Position numbers and translations under genes: made by a program. The notes under the pieces are model-generated. The model was not told where the DNA came from. It was given only the letters and a program-made list of their open reading frames with translations, and ran no database searches. Source: Parasponia andersonii (Eukaryota; Streptophyta; Magnoliopsida; Rosales; Cannabaceae). Taken from it: a stretch of DNA of 64,000 bases. Of the stretch, positions 59,073-64,000 are shown in pieces; position 1 is the first letter of the stretch; each line of letters opens with the position of its first letter. Location of the stretch: NCBI GenBank assembly GCA_002914805.1, contig JXTB01000040.1:186360-250359 (forward strand), in the 5' to 3' direction.

Positions 59073-62000
59073 CTAATCATAACTGGCATCTACTTGAACT
59101 CCACTTTGCCGTCCATAAAAGTTTCCACCACCACGTCTCGAGTGATTCTGGCCCCTCCCTCGGACCCTTGCACCTGAATTATCAGTACCATCTTTAGGTC
59201 CATCGGAGTTGCTGGATCTATTGTTGTACGGTCCAACTGGCTGATACTCATAATGTGAATTTTGCCTTTGTCTCTCCCTGTTTTGAGGTGGGTTATATTG
59301 CTTGTTATCTTGTTCAGAGTGATTCCAATCTCCACGGGACTCTTGACTTTTGCTGAACCGGTTGTTCTGGTTTCCACTTTTGCGGAATCGTGACATGTGT
59401 TGCTCCTGTCCGGCATCCAAATTCACTGGCTGTGGTTCAACTGGATTACTAGGACCTTGGTTCGGCAAGTGGGGGTTTCCCTTGAGTGAAGCAGTTTTCC
59501 TCTCTCTTCTAGGTTCTTGCTGCCGGACATTTGGTGCTTCCTCAGCATTGTTCCTTTCAGAAACCGACCGATCATGATGAATCTGGGCTAAAGAATTATT
59601 AGTATCCGTGTCATGTATCAGAGGTGGCAACACCCCATCACGCCGACCAGACTCCATTTTGTTAGCCCCGGCAACTTCAGCAGCATCATTTTGACTAATG
59701 TTGGGTCTGTTTCCCCGTTGATTACTAGTTGAAAATGCCTGCGCTTTTGGTTGCCAATGAGACATTGAACGCTCACCAGTAACTCGATTTTCTTTGTAAG
59801 GAGCAGACAACTCTCTCTGAAAATTATCAGAGTTCGAAGACTCTGTGTAGTTTATGTCAGTCTCCCCACTATAGCTTTTCTTCTGATCAGGATCACGATT
59901 ATTCCCCATACCTTTGTGTCCCTTAGAACCATGTCGCTTTCCTCTAGCTGCAACTCCCTGATCTCTTACTGTGGGTACTGTGACAGGTTCAACAGAGCTA
60001 GAGTCATTAGAAATGCCCCAATCATCAGTGGTGCTCCATTCATCAGTGAACTTCTGTTGCTCTTTCACTGAGCTTGCATCAGATCTTTGGGGATGGTGAT
60101 GCTCATTTGGTTTTTGGACGTTCTGACCAAGATTTGCAGTATATAATGGCCCACCTTGCAAACCTTGTGGGCTGGTTGCTTCTGTTGATCCCCGTTGCCG
60201 CCATGAACCATGCGCTTTTCCCTGCTTATTATGCCTGCTACTCCCATTCCGGGGCTCTGCAGACGACCCCGTTTTCCCAGCAATCATCCCAGTATTATGA
60301 GAACTTTCAGAACCTGCTCTTGCAATAGATTCGTCAGAAGTAGTCTGATTGACTACAGAAGTCACTGGATGATTATTACCTCCATGCTGTGCCATTTCTT
60401 TTGCTACAGGTTTTGGAACATATCTCTCCATTTCTGCCCTCTTATTTTTCGAATTATTCTGTACCTGATGATCAGACTTCACAGAAGGAGTAACACCATC
60501 AACTACATTTTTAGGGCTGGCTTCATCAGTAACATCAGATTTGTTGTGCGACCTAACTGGTGCCCAGACAACAGCATCACTGCCGTGGAACTTCTCTGTA
60601 GTTCTATTACCTTGTGGATTTCTTGGCATCCTGCGGGATTGCTGAGGTTTCCATTGGCTGTTTACTTTACCATGGGAGTCCGCATTTGGTGAAATTGGGT
60701 GTTGCTCTGAAGGCCGATCTGCATCTCTAGAAATGGTTTGCAACTGAACCGTGGTAGGAGCACTAGGATCCAACGGAGATTCAGATGCCATTGGCTGGCC
60801 ACTGTCAAGAGATACATTTGCAAGGTTTTCTTTTGATCCTAATGATGATGACACTACTGAAGAATCTTCTAATTTGTGCTTGTTCTTCCCATTCTTGCTA
60901 TTTTTCTTTCTTGGGTGCAGACAGGAGTCAGCATTGGCATTTGAGTTTACAGGGACAACTGACCCACCACTCGGGAGAACTTCATCGGCTACAACTCCAA
61001 GAGATGTAGTAACATTATCTTCTACATCTGTTTGAGTCTCTGGCACCTCAGTTCTTGTGGCTTGCTTTTGCTTTAAACCTGTGCGCTTCTGCTTAGAGAC
61101 ATTACTTTCTTGAACATGAGGAGTAGTACGGTGATGAGCAGCTTTAGCACCATTAACCTCTTGCTGCAACGGCACAGACTGAGCATGCATCCTCTGAGGT
61201 TCCCCAGAAACACTCCTGCAAGCCTCTGCCACTTGTTCAGTGCAAGGTAAACAGGATTTTTCAACTCCACTGGTGTAGCTCTCATTAATCTGAGCAACTA
61301 CATTTGGTTTAGAGCCCAAAGCTGTCTTTGGCTGCCAATTGCTCCCGCCAGCCATAGACGATTCCCCTAAAGAATGAGATTCTTTTTGCTTATCCTGGAC
61401 AGTACCACTTGAAGCATTTTCCACCTTCTGAGTTGACTCTTCAACTGCTTGTGTCCGCCTGTTCAATTCTTCTAACTTAGCACGAGCCTTGGCCAACTGC
61501 TTTTTCGTCCGCTCCTCCTCTTCCTCCTGTAGTTGCTTGGTTCTTTGCTTGGCCAGTTCCTTCATCTTAGCTCGCTGGAAGATAACCAAAAAAAAAAAAA
61601 ACAGGCAAATTTCAGACGTGGATAAATAGGAGGCATACAAATGAATTTATATACCTGTGCCTGGTTATCACTTAGATCAAACATTGGCAGCACAGATTGT
61701 CCCTCGAGCTTGCCATGAGGAAGTGACCCCAAATTTTCGGTAGCCTCAGTAGATCTATGGTGATCATGCACATGGACATTGGAAGTATCCAAATGCACAG
61801 CTGATACAACAGCTGGAGACTTAGAAATTGAAAGCTTCTTTTGCCAGCCTTCACTTTCCTGAGTAATAGATCTTCCTTTACCATAATGGTCACCTCTGGA
61901 TTGTGCGGGATCCGTAGATCTCCTGTGTTTCATCATATTAGTGTTTCCCAAATATTATAAACAACAGATAATATACCCGAGGGGCGAGGAAACATAAAAG

Positions 62001-63529
62001 TTACAACCAACCTGGAGATGTTTGTTTCAGCCCCAGATGTTGAATCAAGGCTATTATCTCCACCAGACATGTCAACTTTGTGGAAGTCAGCGTTAATAGT
62101 TTCAGTGGTATAAGTTCTCTCGGGATATAAGGAACCACCAGCAGATTCATTTCTATTCTGGCTAGCTCTAGCATTAGCTTGAAATTTATTTTTCCGATCT
62201 TCTCCGCCGGAAGCAATCACGGTTTCATTACGACCATCAGAAGCACGTGCTTTTGCATTTAATCCTTCAATCTTCTGGATCAGACTGGAATCTTTTGGGC
62301 CAGCTGGCTGTGGTTGTGGAACCTTAGACAAACCAAAGGCCTCACTTTCCAATTTCTTTCCCGAAATGTCATCGACAGCCTTCACGTTTCCCCTTCCGGG
62401 GGACTTCATTTTGACAGGAACTGAAGGAGCACCTTGGTTGTCAAAATTCTGAGAAGAGGCTTCTTCACCAGGTGCTTTCCTTAAATCACTCTCAGCCTCC
62501 TCATGATCTGATCTCCAGTCATTTTCCCAGGATGACGTTCTTTGCTGGTCCTCTCTCGATGCATCGATGGCTACAACACCCTCACTCCTCTGTTCCTCAG
62601 TTTTTCTATCCCAATCATCATGCTGCTTCAAAAGGACCTTGTATGGTCCTCGATTATCGTGGGGATGACCAGATTCCAGTTGTTCTCCTATCAGTGTCTG
62701 GTTGGAAGAACCATATCCGCTGGGTCTTCCATGAGAATTGCCAGGCTCAGGAGCATTTTGGCCAGGGTACCTGTTATAAACAGTGGGACCAGCTGCCATC
62801 CCCATTAGCGGAATGTCTCGTTCATTTGCACTGCAGTAGCCTATAGGAGGACCATAGTAACCCTCATAGGCCACTGGACCAGCATAAAAGCCAGGCCTAA
62901 TCGGCATACCTGGGTGAATGTAAGCATCCGGTATATGAGATCTGTACATATCCGCATTTTTTGGATGAGGCCCTCTTGGTCCAACTCCAGGTGGGGGAAC
63001 TGTCTGTGGATTGGAAAGATCAGCAGCTGGAATCTGCGGACGATAATATGGAAAGGGTTCCATCGGAAAACCGGCAGGAGTAACTGGGTTTCCATAAGGA
63101 CCTCCTGGAGGTCCTCTAAACCAAACACCCCCTTGAGGATTATTCAAAGGAGAACCATGCCAACCATCATAATGCTGTGGAGGGGCAGAGTAAGTTTGGG
63201 GATTCCCCTGCCACTTTTCCATACCAGGTCTACCTCCATCTTCATCATATGGGGGATCATCTCTTTTCCAAGAATTCACAGTGCGATTTTTCACATTTTC
63301 ACTTGTAGAAACATCGCCTGAGTGCGAAAAACAAGGAAAGTCAATAATTGTTGACAGTTCCAAGAATGAAGCTGTACAGATATTAATAACAAGGAAAAAT
63401 ATTGGACTATTCTGATTGAAAAATAAGAATTTTAGAAGCATGCACACTAACCTGCTCCAAAAGTACTGATCCTCTCTCTAGCTGTTGCTACTCCGGCGGA
63501 TGAGCCAGGACGGCTATGAGAACCCTGAT
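59073..63529 (-). CDS. MOS1: MOS1-like BAT2-domain protein (5' end outside window)
   Basis: Minus-strand exons 63529-63452, 63317-62012, 61922-61655 and 61574-59073 (stop TAG) join in phase to about 1383 residues. Upstream exons, including the start with the BAT2 N-terminal domain, must lie beyond base 64000. The order is a Gly/Pro-rich segment (PPGGPYGNPV, RPGFYAGPVAYEGYYGPP), the conserved SSLIQKIEGLNAKARASDG, a coiled-coil charged helix (MKELAKQRTKQLQEEEEERT through ARAKLEELNRR), the motifs AVVWAPV and ERYVPKPVAKEMAQHGG, and a Gln/Asn/Arg-rich end with RGRGQNHSRRGGGNF. These match Arabidopsis MOS1 (At4g24680). That protein modifies expression of the immune receptor SNC1 at its chromatin and also affects growth and flowering. 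It is probably nuclear and largely disordered. The copy looks intact, with no internal stops. Confidence 0.9.
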
Positions 63530-64000
63530 CTGTCATCAAAGGTATATGAAGAATTCAGAAGCAGAGAATAGCTTACAAATGCACCACCAGTTTTCACATA
63601 ATTTTCCATCATCTTGATGCACTTAACCCCCCATTCAAGCAAAAATTAAAGATTGTCTTGCACTGCCACATTCTATGTCATTCAGTTTTCTCATTTACAC
63701 AAATGAACAAATGTTTGTGAACATATATATGTATCCATATATGTCCACACATTTATCAAGTAAAGTATTTTTAAGTTGTATCACATAATCTCTTGTTTCT
63801 TATTTAAAAAAATGGAAACAAAAAAATTTTCTCTCACAAAAACCAATATAATCCATATTGCGCAATGTCTTCAAACTTCTGCTTATTTTTATTTATGTCT
63901 TCAAACTTCTGCTTATTTTTATTTATGTATACATTGCATTTATCTATTGCTGAAGAGAACTTCTAGCTAGTTCTTCTACTCCACTAGAAAAATATTCAAA
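63530..64000 (-). other. MOS1-like intron, reaching the window edge
   Basis: No coding exon was seen between 63530 and 64000. A strong acceptor (complement of ctgtcatcaaag) precedes the first exon in the window, so this is probably intron DNA linking it to exons outside. It holds a small tandem duplication at about 63865-63925. Confidence 0.6.
63865..63925. repeat. Perfect 30-bp tandem duplication
   Basis: Two adjacent copies of a unit with tgtcttcaaacttctgctta and tttttattta, in intronic DNA of the MOS1-like gene. Confidence 0.9.

Noticed and set aside
60210-60692. 160-codon plus-strand frame
   Set aside because: Antisense to the long last MOS1-like exon; no homology.

Overview
This window is nuclear DNA from a dicot plant, most likely a rosid. 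The evidence is AT-rich intergenic DNA, many short GT-AG introns, plant-only gene families (MOS1, plastid-targeted membrane proteins, an LRR receptor-like protein, an F-box/FBA relative) and Ty1/copia LTR elements with initiator-Met primer sites. Two ambiguous bases (13474 and 30755) suggest a draft assembly.

Layout. 1-8.5 kb is gene-free: diverged repeats, then a decayed Ty1/copia element (about 2.64-7.25 kb, minus strand) pierced by two solo LTRs that each keep a perfect 5-bp target duplication. 8.5-18.2 kb is a rearranged block. Two copies of a tRNA-splicing-endonuclease (Sen2-like) pseudogene lie head to head as a large inverted repeat. A 5.67-kb copia element (10154-15823) sits inside the left copy. 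Copies of a small foldback element lie at the outer edges. The right edge abuts a lone last exon of a tetraspanin gene. From 18.4 kb on the window is genic: DPH7-like WD40 gene (+), a 13-exon membrane protein with Ig-like ectodomain (+), glutaredoxin GRXC1-like (+), a kinase-less LRR receptor-like protein (-), a five-exon plastid membrane protein (-), an EMB2759-like gene (-), an F-box pseudogene (+) and most of a MOS1-like gene (-) whose 5' end lies past base 64000.

Exon models for the six multi-exon genes were built by hand from splice signals and reading phase. All internal phases agree, giving proteins of 346, 1081, 125, 368 and 338 aa, plus about 1383 residues of MOS1. From memory, the DPH7, GRXC1, plastid membrane protein and EMB2759 homologues lie near one another on Arabidopsis chromosome 5 (around At5g63010-At5g63050). 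That suggests conserved microsynteny, with the Ig-like membrane gene and the LRR gene interspersed. This was not checked against a database.

The genes form no single pathway: they are housekeeping or plastid genes (eEF2 diphthamide, redox/Fe-S, plastid membrane) plus defence-related or surface receptors. The most unusual part is the 8.5-18.2 kb inverted duplication with its nested insertion and chimeric edge. I found no evidence for a wholly new biological system.
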